Below are positions 35,022 to 50,000 of a DNA stretch of 64,000 nucleotides, piece after piece. A model generated the notes under the pieces. The model did no database searches. It saw only the letters and a program-made list of their open reading frames with translations, and had not been told where the DNA came from. A program made the position numbers and the translations under genes. Numbering within the stretch: position 1 is the stretch's first letter; each line of letters begins with the position of its first letter. Origin of the DNA: Typha latifolia (Eukaryota; Streptophyta; Magnoliopsida; Poales; Typhaceae); contig CM034111.1 in NCBI GenBank assembly GCA_019914945.1, positions 4,216,001 to 4,280,000 on the forward strand. The letters run 5' to 3'.

Positions 35022-38000
35022 ACAGTTGCACAAAGGGACAACATGCAGGATCTTCACCAAAATAATTTTCTTCAATTAAAGAAACTACCTTGCTCAAATG
35101 GACAACGTGCAGGATCTTCACCAAAATAAAGAACTAGCGCATCTGCATTTCTACCCTGTAGAATGTCATGTACTAGGTTAAGTATTAAACACCTGTTTCT
35201 TGCTGAAGCTTGGTATAAGAAATCTAGGACTGAAACATACCACAGTAGAATAAAGCAAAGTTAATGACCTTACTTCAGCTTCAGAATAAACAAGAAACTC
35301 CTTCAATGTCTGAAAGAAGAAAAGCCTTGTTTAGTATGCAAATATACTCTGTTAGAAAAGGAACTTCTCATTGGTAAACTAATAGGACATTCACACCTGT
35401 CAAAACATTTGACTGGACAATTGTTTAGTCTTGTAAATTGTGTATTTTATGTACTTTGGCCATAGATGATTGTGCTGAACTCGATTCGAATTTGCATTAA
35501 TAGAACTATTTGGTTCAACAGGAGTTCCTCATTAAATACAATTCATATATACAAGATGTGGGTTGTTTCACCAGAATGATGCACTAGACTCCTTTTGATA
35601 GATCTCCTCCATCCACTTTTTAATACCAGTTACTTTATTAGTTTTATACAAAAGAAAAGAATAACCATAAGCTTCACACTTTTAGGCTTACTTTTATTTG
35701 TTGGAGATCCAGTGCGCTATGACTTAATAGACCTTAAGTCCAGAAGAAACATGATCCAAAATTTTGAATATTAGTAACAGAAGTCAGAACTATGTTAGAT
35801 AACTTCTTCCTAATAAGCCATATATATCTGACATACTGTTAATGAAAAGTTGAAATTTCGAAAGAAGTCTAAACAGGTGTTGTACTTTGCTTTACTTCAC
35901 TAGTTCTGCTTCTAAATTTTTAATTATTTATGTCTTTTTTTCTGATTTTACTAAGCAGGTACTGTAGCACGGGCACTGTTTGCAGTACTATATCAGTTAC
36001 TTTAAATGCAACAATAACTGAGATAAAATGTGTGTGTTAATTTTATCTTTCTAAGAAATTTCCGATTCATTTTGGTTTTCTTACAGTAAAGTTTAGAGTT
36101 TAATAAAAGGCCAGCAGAAGGCTGGAAATTGGAAACATGCATGTCAATAAATTTATGAATAGAAACAACCTTTTTTGGGTCAAGTGTAGCTTGCCCCTCT
36201 CCATATATATATATGTTTTTCTCTTTCCTACTTTCATTTTGTTCTCTCTTCGTCTCCTACATTCTCTACTCTCTAAATCTCTTATCTAAAATATCAACCA
36301 TTCCATCGCAAGACATGCAGTATTTGTTCTATGTCGACATTGCACCTGAAATACCACATCAAGGCATGACAGGTACTGAATTCAAGTGGCAATAATTGGG
36401 GGAAAAAGAGAACAGATGAAAGTTTTGATATGCTTTTATTCAATCCAGTAGGAGGGAAGGAAAGAATTAATCATCGAAGGCAGCCTCATGAATATAACCT
36501 GCTAAACTTTGATCAACCAAAAGAAAAAAAAGCATTTTCCAGACAGAAAATTGAGACAGATGAAAGGACTCCTTTCTCTATAGTTGTTGGTGTCAGAATT
36601 CATAATGTCAACATAATGAACAGAGGATACTCAAAAGATTTGATGATTAAGTGCTCAAGCTGATGATTTTATCCAACTCACTTGATTTAATATTCTTCTT
36701 ACCTGATCATCTTTTTGCATTTTAAGTTCTTAAAATAAGAGTGTCAACTATGATAGTAAGGTCTGACCCTTGCGTGTGTGTCTGTTACCTAACAACTTAA
36801 GTTTTTGAATAAATTGATTATCAAACATAATGTTAGAGCTAGTTTTTTTGGAGGACATGAGTTTAAACTTTATCAGCCTGCTTTTATTTTCTAATATCTA
36901 GTATTGCAGTATGGTGAGTTGCGCATTTTGTTATCTATCATATCTCCATTTACAGTATTTGGAGCCACACATGAAGGAGAATGTTAAAAGCATAATATAT
37001 ATTATTAGTCTAATATCTAACAACTTAAGCTTTTGAATTAAGGATTGCAAGTATCTATCCCAAAATGTAGAATAAATAAGTCAGATGCAAGCATAAGAAG
37101 CCAATTACTTGTCCAACTACTATAAATGCAAACAACTAATGTGGACACAACCCAACTGCCCAACAAAGTAAAAGAACTTCAAACTTTATTATGTATATAT
37201 ATATTGAATATTATCTCTAGTGAACAAAAAGGATACATTTGGGTAGGCCACCTTAGTAGCCCAATGGTCAGATTCTACCAGTTTATAACAGTGGTTCATA
37301 GGTTCAATTCGTGCCGTGGACGTTGGGTTGATATTTGGTGGAATTTCTATTGGAGTGCTATACACGCATGGGTTAGACCTATTATAACCCTTTCTTACGA
37401 GAGTTAGCATAGTTATCTAACCTATATATCAAAAATAGTTGGCTCCCTTATCTAATATATGATTAGCATATGAACTCATGATCTATTAAAAAAATAAAGA
37501 GTACATTTTGGTCATTAGGTATGTAAAGCAATTGCACAAATATTCGGCAAATTTATATTGTAATTCATTACTTCTACATTACCCAGAGTACCTTATGGAA
37601 TGTTTCAGATACAGGACCGTCATTTCCAGATGATGATAATTCTTGTTCAACCTTTTCTAGTCCTTTGTTTATCGCTTGCATCTCTTCTGCTAAGTACTTC
37701 AATTGTATCTGTATTGGAGTTAGTTATTTTTCCAAGTTAGATACCAATAATAAGACCAGTAAAGAACTAAAGCCTTTTGAATCAAACCTATATTATTTAC
37801 CTTTGATGCAGGTTCTAAATTAAGAAGATCCTTGTCAAAATCAAGAACTTCTGGAAGCTTATCAGCAAGAACCTGCATGGTATACAAACGATATATTTTA
37901 ACAAATAAATGGAGAAAGATCCTAGTTGAAAATTATTGAAAAGAATGGCTTCCCATTATCCATATTTATTTATCATCATAAGTTGACAGTGCTAGTAGAA

Positions 38001-41000
38001 GAAGCGCATGTAGGTCATAATCAATTAATCATACAAAATCAAGGTAATGGCCCAATATATAAATCTGTAGGGATCAGCCAACATCTGATGGGACATATCG
38101 ATATCCCAATCATTTCCAAAAGCTTGAACTCGAGGTTCATTTCTAGGTAATAGTGCTATTTAACATCACACATAAAGGTATCGACAACTCAATCGAACCT
38201 ACGACCAGTCAATTAACAGCCGACCGATCCCACCAAACTCAGAGAAGTGCTTACAACACAATCTTGGTTCTTAGATATGCCTATCAACACAATATATGCA
38301 TGTACAAAAATACAAGGATAACCAAGCACAGGTTAGTTAAACTTTAATCATGCTTGTCATGAGACAAAATTCGCAAAAAAATTGAATATTAGCAAACAAG
38401 AACTAATAAAGTACCTTGCATAAGTAATGCATAAGAGTCATCTTATTGTTACGTGCACGTGTATCGCTGAGTTTGAGAAGGCTATCTAGTCGAAAGCCAA
38501 TAGCTGAACCTGAAAACATCGAAAATACCTGGAAGTTGCTTTGAATGCAGAAAGTAAATAATGTAGTTCAATCAAGTAAGATGCCTTAAAACTACAGAAG
38601 TAGCGGGAAGTTATCATAAAACTGCTAAGAATTTGAAAGTACAGGTTTGGTTTTAGTTCGGCAGAATTTTGGTTTCTGCAAAGAAGACATCGCTGTCTAT
38701 GGTAATGGGGCATGCTGGCCAAATGGCAACATGTTTTGTCTTCAACCAACAAGCTGAATAAATTCTAGGAAAGAAAAAACAAATAATGTAGAAAAATTAA
38801 ACAGCACGGAAAAGACAAAGTTCCATACTTCTCATGGTGAGCATTACACCACTTTCATGTAAAACAAAACACAGCATCGAAAAGATAAGTTTCAGACAAG
38901 TTTTTGGCATCAAAGTAATGCCCTGGACTACTTTTATTTTGGCTAAAAGATGTTTCAGAAGAATCTTGCAGTGGCTCTAAATTTCTAATGCCCAAAATCT
39001 GATGCTGTTCTAGAAGTGAGAGAGTGTTATAATATAAAATATAAAATTACTACTCTCAAATAACTTAAGCTTTTAGAATAGCCGGTAGTTTGTGAGTTAA
39101 TAGAAACTAATACATGCAGGTGCCTGTCAAAGCTTCAAAACATGCTCCTTAATTCCAACCTTTTTTTTTCTCTTTTGATAAATCATGAGCTTGTAGGTTA
39201 ATCATAGACTAGGTAAAAGGGTCAGTCTTCCCTAATATATAGATTGGATAACTAGGCTAACTCTCTTAAGAAACAAACCACAACGAGCTCAAATCATGCG
39301 CATATAGTGCTCCAAATAAAAATACACCAAGTATTGACCCTCAAGACTACTTTTTCACTCATTGGAATTGATGTAAATCTATAGCAACAATACTTGGGCA
39401 TATGTATATGTGGTGCTGCATGTGTCAGCATAAAGTATGCCACAAATGTATGTACCTATAATAACTGCAAATATGCACATTATGGAAAAGATTGATGCAC
39501 CATGAGTAATGAGAATTTATCGATGCTTCACACTCCAAGGATATGTTCATGTTATTCATTTCCTAAAATCACGAATATGGGATAAGTAATCCCTATTAAG
39601 AATTGTTATCTCGTGTTATATTACTTGTCAACCTTGGACTAGTAGAGCACATATTTTGTTATCACGTTTCATGGTACTTGCTAAACTGAACGATCAAAGG
39701 CTATTTATGGCCTTCTACATTTAAAATAGTGAAAACAAAAAGCACGACATGTGCCTCAGCACTTGCTGGCCGTGCCGTAAGAGATAGAGAGTAAAAGATA
39801 AGAAAGACTACTCACCTTTACTTTTCCCCACTCGCTGAGCTAGTGCACCCGACAAGTGCGAGCGACACCTCTCGCTCGGGGGGTGACGATGAGGTCGACG
39901 ATGAGCAACAAAGCGCTAGGAGGGGTGTCATGCAACACCCTTCGTTCCATATGCTGGTACGTCGCCAACACGGGCATGTTGGTCGACATGACCATTGTTG
40001 AGTGAAACTAGTATGCATTAAAACACAAAAAGTGCACCATATTATCTAATTCATGACTTTGTTGTATAAGTGCACTGCCAACTAGGATATTTCATCTTCC
40101 CTAATTTACTTGATTTTATATCAAATTTAATGGAATTTGCACATGCTATATCAGAATGGTAGATGTACAAGATCTATCTTTCAACAACTATGAATTTTGA
40201 TGTTTATCATTTTGTCCAGTTTTTTCTAATTTCAAGTATTCTTGATTTGATACCAAATTTCACTCCAAAAATATAGACGTTTCTACTTTCCATGCGATGC
40301 TCCAATAAATGATAGACCTACAAATATATCCTTTTAATGATCATCAATTTCACTTATTTAATCCTAGTATACTTTTCATTTCAAAATTTTAGTAAACAAA
40401 TTAGAGTCGAGTAATGGATTTTCAAATTTGAACTCAAATTTTATTTAAAAAAAAATCAATTTCCCTTGTTTAAGGCAATTATTTTGCATTTCCTAATTTA
40501 TGAAACAAAACTGCAAATATTCACTTTTCCAACTTTTACCAAAATTAAAGTCTTATAATCCTCTTAAGCACTTGATTTAAGTAGTTAATGAGCTTGGGGA
40601 GCAATTGACAAGCTGAGAAGTTTATGATGATTTAAAACTTAAATTACCATCTATCAGATGATGCCTAACCATATCATGGATATCACTCATATTGGTGCCA
40701 AGATGACCTTAACAAAGTAGTATTTTGCCCCCATATGTTGATAAAAAGATAATCCTTGATATATATTATTAGAAACCAGAGAATTTAACAGGAAGATTTC
40801 AACTGATATTTTCGATTTATCAAATATTACATTTTTAGGAAATTAATTACTATAGAGTCATATACAACATTATGACTTACCCCTAGCAGTTCCCTGGTTT
40901 AGCGCATTTCCCAAAGAAAGAATTGTCTGCATTATTCTTTTCAGCTTTACAGAGTTTCTCACCTGATGACTTGAGGGATGTAAATGAGTAATAGAATCTA

Positions 41001-44000
41001 AAGAAAACCTGACATCAGTAACTAGAAGATCAAATATTACCTCTTCGGCTGTATAGTTTATAATATTCAAGTTATTTCTAAGATCTGCAACCTGAAAGAA
41101 TGTACAAACCAATTAATTCTAATTAAGACATAAGTACAAAATGAAAATCATAATATAGGGATTTTAATATATTCCAGACCTGGGAACGAAACTGAATCTT
41201 AAAGGATAAGACTCTCAGTTTAGACTCCACCCTCGGAACTTTCATCAACTCTAAGAAGAACTTATAGGACAAACAAAAGATGAGCAGTTAGTGCAATAAT
41301 TGTTATCCTATTTATGTGTAGCATTTGAAATTTTGCAAGCATCATTTTTGTAGCCAAAATCCACAAGCAAGATCAAGAATATCTAAATCAGTACATAATG
41401 ATGATATTGAAGCCTCTAGAAATACATTATATCAAGATCATCAATGGGGTTAGTAAATTACCATGTATTATTTAAAATAGTCAGATATAAAAGGGAAGAT
41501 CATCAAACACATAAGTATTTTCCATCATGACATATTTAGCTTCAACTAGAAAGCACAGAGTTTGTCTTGTTATATACTTATGTCCCATGTATTTACAATC
41601 AATTTCACTATGGTTTCATTAAAGAGTTATTTAAACAGCAGCCTTTGATATTTCTTACTTTCATCTTCAGCCCCTCAGAAAGTGCAATTCAAAAATTGTC
41701 CCCTAAAATCATAGCATTCCATAGTTCTAAATTGTTGGGCATCTCATATACATCAAAATGAGTATGGCTGTTATAACTTATAACAATGAGGAGGTGAATG
41801 CTTAGTGCCACTACAGACGATAGAAGAGATTGCTATATTTATAGCAAGTTGGAAATAGCATTTGAAGGTTCAGACATGTCCAACAAAGGCCACATTATAC
41901 AATGATAAAACGATATAATTGAATTCAAGAGGAAAGCATTACAAGAATGAGTTAGAGTTCCTTGGGTTGGACAGAAACATATGTGACGTAGGGGGTAAGA
42001 TTTTATTTGTTTTAATGTAATTGGCAAATTGTGACAAAATAAAATTTTATTCATATAATGTGCATAGATTTTATATATTAGCATATGCACAAGTTATGAA
42101 AAGTTTAAGAAAAATATTAAAGTGGAAGATTAATTTTGAAATAAAAAATTTCCGTCTATAACATTGGTTTGTAAGAAGAAGCAAATGTAAATTTTTAGTG
42201 TAGTGGTTCTAACTTTCCAGAGTGTGATTCTAACAATAAAAGTTCAAATACTTTTAGTGTACATGCATTTGAAGATTGATTCTAACTAGTTTGAGAAAGA
42301 CGAGTTTTCATGAGGGGCATTTGAATGCACTAAAAGTGGTTCAAACACAATGCATATCTTATTTTTTAAAGTCCGTTTTGCAAACTTTTGAAAAATAGTT
42401 CAGGCTATTCTTGGAGGAGGTACATAAGGGCTTAAAATATAATCCTAAATCATCTTTCTTGGATCACTGGAGCCATTTTATTATCTTTTGGATAGGCTAT
42501 TGAAAAATGTCTCACCACTTTGGATGTTAGGTGCTAAATCAATTTTTTACTCTTCAAATCTGAAAGAACTACATCTTGAACTGAAATGAAAAAATCAGCA
42601 TCGAGAGTCACTGAGATTGGAAATAAATCACAGAAAGCAGTGCATAATAGTTTCGAGCAAGCAAGACGTTACAGATATAATCGTGGAGATCAACCGATGG
42701 TCTATTAGTAATCTTATAATTATTACGGTTATTAGTGATTGATTTTAATCCGAGTTTAGATTAGTGATTTTTTTTAACCTAGGTTTGAGGTTTTTTAACA
42801 TAAAAATCTGTGTTTACGATTTTCTTTATCTATTTTATTATTCCATATTTTATTATTGATAGCATATGGTAGATCCAATCTCTTAGAGCGATTTATAACT
42901 TTTCATAGGGATGTTGTGAGAAAGATAAATAAACTTCAATATATTGATTCGTGAATGCATACCGAAAGGATGCTCTTTTATAATCTATTGATTCTCAGTT
43001 CTCACGAATATCAAATCAAAGGTATCAACTTTTGAAAAATGCCAAAGCCAAAAAATTGAGAAAACTCTCAAAATTCTATTGATAAAAAATTATAATGATT
43101 CAACCAAAGGTTTATAAGAATATATATATATATAGACTAAGAGGAGACCCAGGACCTTAATCCAACAAAAAGAAACATTTTCCACAAATAGGAGTTTCGG
43201 CCTGGAATCAACATATTAGAACATATGAAATGGAGCTTTGATTTCTGCATAGAGATATAAGCAAAACAAAACTTTCATAAAATGACAAAATTGCTAATTT
43301 TAAGGCATAATGATTTTTTCAAGGTTTGAAAAATCGGGATTGGGATCGGCCTTCCGAAAAAACAATACGTATCAGCGTATTGATCGCCTTGAATCGGATC
43401 GGACTTTTTAATTATATAAAATTCTAAATATTATTTAAAAATGTATGAAAACATCTAAAAATTTAGAAAAAAGTTTACCAAAAATAAGAAAATAAAAAAA
43501 GAAAAACTATGGTACAATAAAAATTGAAAAGAAGAAGAGATTAGAAAGAGCATGAGTGGAAGAAAATCAAATAAAAGAAAGAAAAACCATAATGCAGTGA
43601 AGAAGAAGAAGAAGAAGAAGAAAAGAGAAGAAAATGGGAGAGAGTGAAAGAAATAAAAAAAAACTGAGAGAGAAATAAAAAAATTATATCCTGGAGTTCG
43701 TCAGAGTTCGTCGGTGCTTGCCAAAGTTCATCGGAGTTCACCGGAGCTAGATCTCTCCGTAAGAAAAACAATGATTATATGTGAGGAGAGAAAAAAAACA
43801 GAAAGAGTAAAAGAAAGAAAGAGAGTAAGAAAGAGAGTGAAAAGAAAGAGTGAAAAAGAGAAAGAGTTCGGATCGGGCCTGGATCGGGATCGGATTCGGC
43901 CGATCCGGCAAACCATGGATTTTTTCGGATAGGTCAGGCTGGATGATCACATCTAGGAGGAGGTCAAGTGGAGATAAAGGTGGGCTTGACAAGGTAAATG

Positions 44001-47000
44001 GTGGTGGCGGAGGTTGTGGGTAGTAGGCCGGTGACATCGACAGTAGAAATGAAAGCCATACGAAAGATATGGACGACTAAGACAAAGAGAAATGAGGCGG
44101 GAGAAGTCAAACATAATAAGCAAACCCAATTAACAAATTTGACTTGACTAGCCAACTCGGCTAGGATTCAACTAAAGCAGCTAATAAATTGGTCCGGACT
44201 GAACTATACATGGACTCAAACTAATTAATTGAACAAATAACTGAATCAAACATAATAAGCAAAGGACTCGAGCCGGACTCATCACGATCAACCCTGGACT
44301 CAAGACTCAACCCGGATCATAACAAGCTTTTCTTATATATATCCTCAATAGATGGCAAAAGAATTCCAGATATGGATAGCAAGCCTTCTCTTATCATGCT
44401 TTTTACATAATGCAAATATTCTGAGCCAAATCATTTTGGCAATTGTATTAATCATCGAGAATTTGACATGGTAATCTGTCTCATGGTTCACCAACAACCA
44501 AAAAAAAGAAAGAGTATACAAGAAATTCACTGACCTGCTCACATCTCCCTAAATTTTCTTTCTCACCACTATAACCCTGAAAATAAACAGAAAACATAAG
44601 GAATAGAACTCTCAAATTTGCCTTACTAGAAAGCAATGGATAAGAAAATGCAAGAGAGGAAGATTTGACTTATTGATTAATAGAAGAACAGTAAATAAAT
44701 AGCAAGATAAATATACCTTGAGCAATTCCATTTCCTCTTTTGTTGGACAGAACTTTATAAGATTATCTACCTGATCAGCATCCAAAATAGAATCATCTAG
44801 AGCAAGCACTGAATTCTGCAACAAATCAGATATTTACAATATACAACCTGTAAGGCAACAAAAATCAGCAAGCTCGAAACAGGAAACATAGTAGCAAGTT
44901 CCATTAAGACTCTTTTAATACTCAGTGTCCACTTGATAACAACTGCTCAACCTTTTCATCAAGGATTCAAGTCAGCTCATTAGAGTCGCTAAAAATATGC
45001 ATACATAGTTGATAGGACAACCACAGTTCACAAGGTACAGCAATAATCACTTCACCAAATATACAGTAACCAATCTCATTTTAGTTTGGTAGAATACAAG
45101 TTTTCAACTGCTTACCATCAAATCAGACAGAGGCATCTTAACTTTTGTAAGCATTATTTCGCAATTATTAGCCCTCCTAAGATCAATCTGCATTGATGAT
45201 TCAAATGAGTTAGGAAAGTATTTCACTAGGTTATCCTAAATATTGTTCATAGTGTGTACAAGTTCTCAGCATTAGAAATCAAGTGAAAGAAGATTCTGCA
45301 ATCATATAATGTTACATTGTCAACAAGCAGTATGTCATCTAAAAAAATGTTAATAAACACCAACTTGATAGATCCCTGATAAAATATGGGACGTAAATAA
45401 ATTTCCATTCGAAAAAACAAGGTCTAAACCATGCTCTTGCATTTTGATGTATGTGTCAATTTAATTTATACAATGTGTTACATATACAGGAATGGACATC
45501 TTGCATGCTCTTAAACATTCTCTCACTGCATAGAACCCCTTTAGAGGGCATCTAAATGCAAAAAATTCAGCCAATGCAAGGTTGTCGAAGGGAAAAAAAA
45601 AGTTATTCAATCTTACCACCATTACTTTTAAAGAACTTTCCAATTACTCAAACCAATAACCAATTGGAAGCAAAGAGGCAGCTTTAGAGAAAAATTAGTA
45701 ACACCTACTGTATAGAACTGATGAATTCATTAATGATTAAGCAGGCTATTGGTTATCTGTGTTGGCAGATGCATGTATCCAGTGAAGTTGTATCATCTGA
45801 TGCTAGTGTCTGGATGCATCAACGGATACTTATGAGAATAAATATACACTAGATAATATACATAATAAATAGAGTGTCCAACAAATAATATGTGTTATAT
45901 AATGTAAAATTATATATTAGGACATGTTTTTAATATTTATCTTTATCTATTACCAAAAGCAACTCAACAATATCTTTTCATAATTAATTATCACTAAAAT
46001 CTTTGCAGTAGTATTTATGCAAGAATTGCTAGCATTTTATGAATAAAATCTCTGTCCAGTTAGCAAAATTTGTAAAGGAGATAAACATATTTTGGTATAT
46101 CCATCTAATAGTAAGATCTATGACACAGAAAATAACTCGTAGTGAACCCATATTAGATCAAGAGAAGTAAATGGCAACTTGCTAAGAAATAGTAAAATCA
46201 TATTAAGAAACATAAATTAGATTACCAGATGAACTTTATCTGATTTTGCCCCAAGGGAGGAATGCTGACTCGACTGTTTGCGAAAGCCAGAAGCGTCTGA
46301 ATTGGGCACAACTGCCGAGAAAAGACTCTCAAGTTCAGACATGTCAATCTCCGGAGCCCTAGAAAAGGCAAAATGAGAGTGATACAAGGTCATTCTTCCC
46401 TGTTATTAACTGAGGGCATTTATGTAACAGGAAAGAATGGTTAGGTACTTGGATGATTCATAAGATTTGTGTGCCTCAGCCCATAAACTTCCCTGTGCTG
46501 CTCTTGTAACTTTAACCCAATGCAATGGCTTAAGAGAAGCCTTTTTGGATGATGACTGGGTGACACGCAGATTCCTAGGACTCTTTGAATGTGCTGTACT
46601 CCGGGACTTCGCACCCAACAAAGAAGTAGGAGGCATAATTATAGTAGCAGGTGGTGGGGGTGGTACAGGGTTGATGGGACTTCCTTTATTTCCAGAGGAA
46701 CCACTCTGAGAAACCGCTGAAGATCCCTTAGCACGAGAAGTTAGAGGAGGAGGTGGAGGTGGGACAGGTGATGAGTTTTTTGAAGCAGCTGATTGATGTG
46801 AAGCAAAACGAGGTAGAGAGGGAGTGGGTGGTGGCGGAGGTATAGGTGGAGGAGGTGGGGGAGGGGGAGGGGGAGGGGGAGTGACATTTAATGTACTAGA
46901 TGCCTTATTTACATATGGATGGGAAAAAGAAGGAACTAATTGGTTATCTGGTGGCAAGGGAGGAGGTGAAGGGATATTCAATTGTTCTGAAGGTGCAGCT

Positions 47001-50000
47001 TTAATCGAAGGAGAATAAGAACAAGAGGGAGTGGTGCTGACTGTAGTTGCCTTATGAATATGCAAAGGAGAAGGAGAAGGAGAAGGAACTAAAGATAAAT
47101 ATGGTGGTGGTGGTGGTGGAGGAGGAGGAGGAGGAGGTGAAGGGATATTAGATGTAGATGCAACTAGAGAAGACCCAGAATGTGAATGTGGGGGAAGTGG
47201 TGGTGGTGGTGGTGGTGGTGGTGGCGGCGGTGGTACGTTTGTGGTACTAGATGTCCTTTTTGTAGGTAAAGGGGAAGCATAAGGAACTATTGAGGTATAT
47301 GGAGGAGGAGGAGGGACATCGGTTGCTGGTGGGTCAATTTTAGGCACATACATTATTGTATCAGACTGTGGAGAGACAGAGGAAATAGAAGACCTTGTTG
47401 ATGATGGTGATGACGATCGAACAGTAATAACTGCAGTAGGAGCATTAGGAAATAGAGGATTAGGTCGGACTTCTGAAATTTTCACATCATATGCTGTTGA
47501 TGAAAGTGGCGATGATGGTACTGAGGGTGGTGGAGTATTTGGTGGTACAGCAGACAAGATGCTGTACTTGGCAGGTTTCGGCAAGCTAGAAGAAGCACTA
47601 TTTGAAGGTAAAGGTGAAGGTGGGGATAGGGAATTCACTTTTGCCTCAGAATTGCAAGATACAGAATGATCATCGGCTTTGTCATTTCCCCGTATCTCCA
47701 CAGGAATGCTAGGGATAAAGTCATGTGAAATATGATCAGCTTCTACTTTCTGTGGAGAAGCTGAATGCAGATTCTCCAGTGAAGTTCTTGATGATGCTAT
47801 TTGCTTCAGTGCATGTTGTGCAGCATCCCCTTTCATCCCCAACCAGTCCACATGACTGAAGATCTCTTGCACCTTAACAAATGCTTCTACTGGAAGGCCT
47901 TCTTTCTCATTGCCACAAGAAAACTCCGTTGGGATAAGTGACATAGTTGCATCCATCTCCGAAAGCAGAACCTTCCAACAAGGAATAATGCATATTACAC
48001 AAAGTAGTAGAGTCGAGAGAACAAGAAAACTCCAAGAAAAAGAGCGCATACCTCCGCTCTAAACTCCTTAGGAAACCGATCTTTTGTATCCCACAAAATA
48101 TCCATCTGATCACGACTCAGCATCAAGATGTTCGATCTAATGAATGCTGTATTAAACATGATACGGAACATCATTACTTCACGTTCTAGATCCTCATCCA
48201 TGCTAATGCATTCAAGGACAACATCTCCTTGAATATGGCAATGAATGTCTATTTTTGCCAGTTCGCAGTCTGCCTGAATCCATAGATGAATCAAAAAGTT
48301 GTAACTTGACTGCTCTATACCGTTCTCCCGAAAAAAATAAATAGTTTAAAATTCTCTTCTTTATACAAAGAATATGCTTCTTGTAATGTAAATGTACTAT
48401 AAGGTTTAGTTTAAAGAATATATATCCCAGCATATATAACAAAAAGAAATTGTCCTGGCTCATTGAAAGAATTTCCAGTTAAATACAAAGTGGAATTACA
48501 ATATTCAAGAATGTTTATATATCCATTTTCTGTACTTGTACTGGATGTTAGCAGACAAAAATATATAAGATCTCATAATGGAAGATAGATAGTTGGACAC
48601 TACTAAACTGAAAATCTAGTTGGCCTAGTTTGTTACTAATAAGTCTAGAACCAATACATGAAAAAGAAAGAACATGCAACACAATAGAAAAGGAATGACC
48701 TGTCTATAAACTTTGACAAACTTGCTTTCCTTTGGAGTTGAAAAAAGAACTTTTGCAGTATGATCTGTAGGCATAAGGGGATCAGGGCCATAAATTCGAA
48801 ATATTGGCCTGCAACCACCTTCCCCGTCAAAGTCTGGAATCATCCTGAGGATTACGCAGTCCAAAGAAAGTACTCTATCATTAGGAGGCCACTCAGGGGT
48901 GACATTCCTCCTTGAGATATACTGCAAGTATCTGAGCTGAGAAGGTACGGGATTCAAAGGGGAGAGCAATTCCAAGAGGTTACGGGGTGTTTGTTTGTAA
49001 ACCATCTCCAAGGTTTTCTGCTCTCCACTATAATGTTTCAGGTATATAAGAAGCGCTGCTAACATGAAAGCTAGAACTGGGCACCCACCTTGTTCAGAGT
49101 GCATCAGTAAAAGGTTCTGCTGGCCTAAAGAGAGCCAGCTCTCGCAGGACCTCAAGAAATGGTGAATTAGTTCCACTTTAAGAAGGGGACACCCCTCATA
49201 ATGTCGGGGATACTCCATCACGGTCATATCATATTTAGCAAGCATGTGTGCTATTTTGCTTTCTTTCTCTCCCTCCCCAAAATTGAAGACCATGAATGAG
49301 GCATCGGGAAAATGATCTCGGAGTTGCATTACAGTGCCTCCTATGTATATTTTGTAATCATCTTCTTCCAAGGTATCACTTGAGAAGCAGCAATCAAACA
49401 CTAGTAGACAAGTAAATAAGCATTTGTAAGAAAGTTGACTCAGTAAGCCCAATATAAAATAAAAATAAAAATAAAAAACCACGTGATACTCATAAAACCA
49501 GCAAAATTACATAAAAGTAAGCACATACTTTGCTCTATAATTAAAAGGTCAAGTATAACTTCTGTGCTCTTAGATCACCACATACTGTGTTAACCATTTG
49601 CCAACTATGACCAAAAAGAGTGTTAACTCACCAACTACTCAAATTAGGTAAAATGCTCAGAAGACAAAGACAAAAAAATGTTCTCTAACGAGGAGAAGAT
49701 ATAATGTATCCTTGATTTTGGTTTGAAATTTCTTAACTGGATGAAATATTAAGAAAACAAAGAAATTTTCCTGCTATGAAAGAAATGATTTCAGGCTAGT
49801 TTCTAATTCAAACTTTTTACTCTCTGCAGAACAGACTCCAATGCAAAAATATCCTCGAATTAACCCCTTTTCTGCATGAAAATGATAAAGAGTAGTAGAG
49901 ATTCGTTTCAACTCAAACAATATATGACACGAAATTCTACCAATAAATCACATACTGCATAGAGAAAGGATTGCATATCCGGAAAAAAAATGGCTAGTGA

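Noticed and set aside
46467..47018. Gly-rich plus-strand frames opposite the formin FH1 exon
   Set aside because: They are the antisense of the proline runs; the minus-strand frame joins in phase with 16 other exons.
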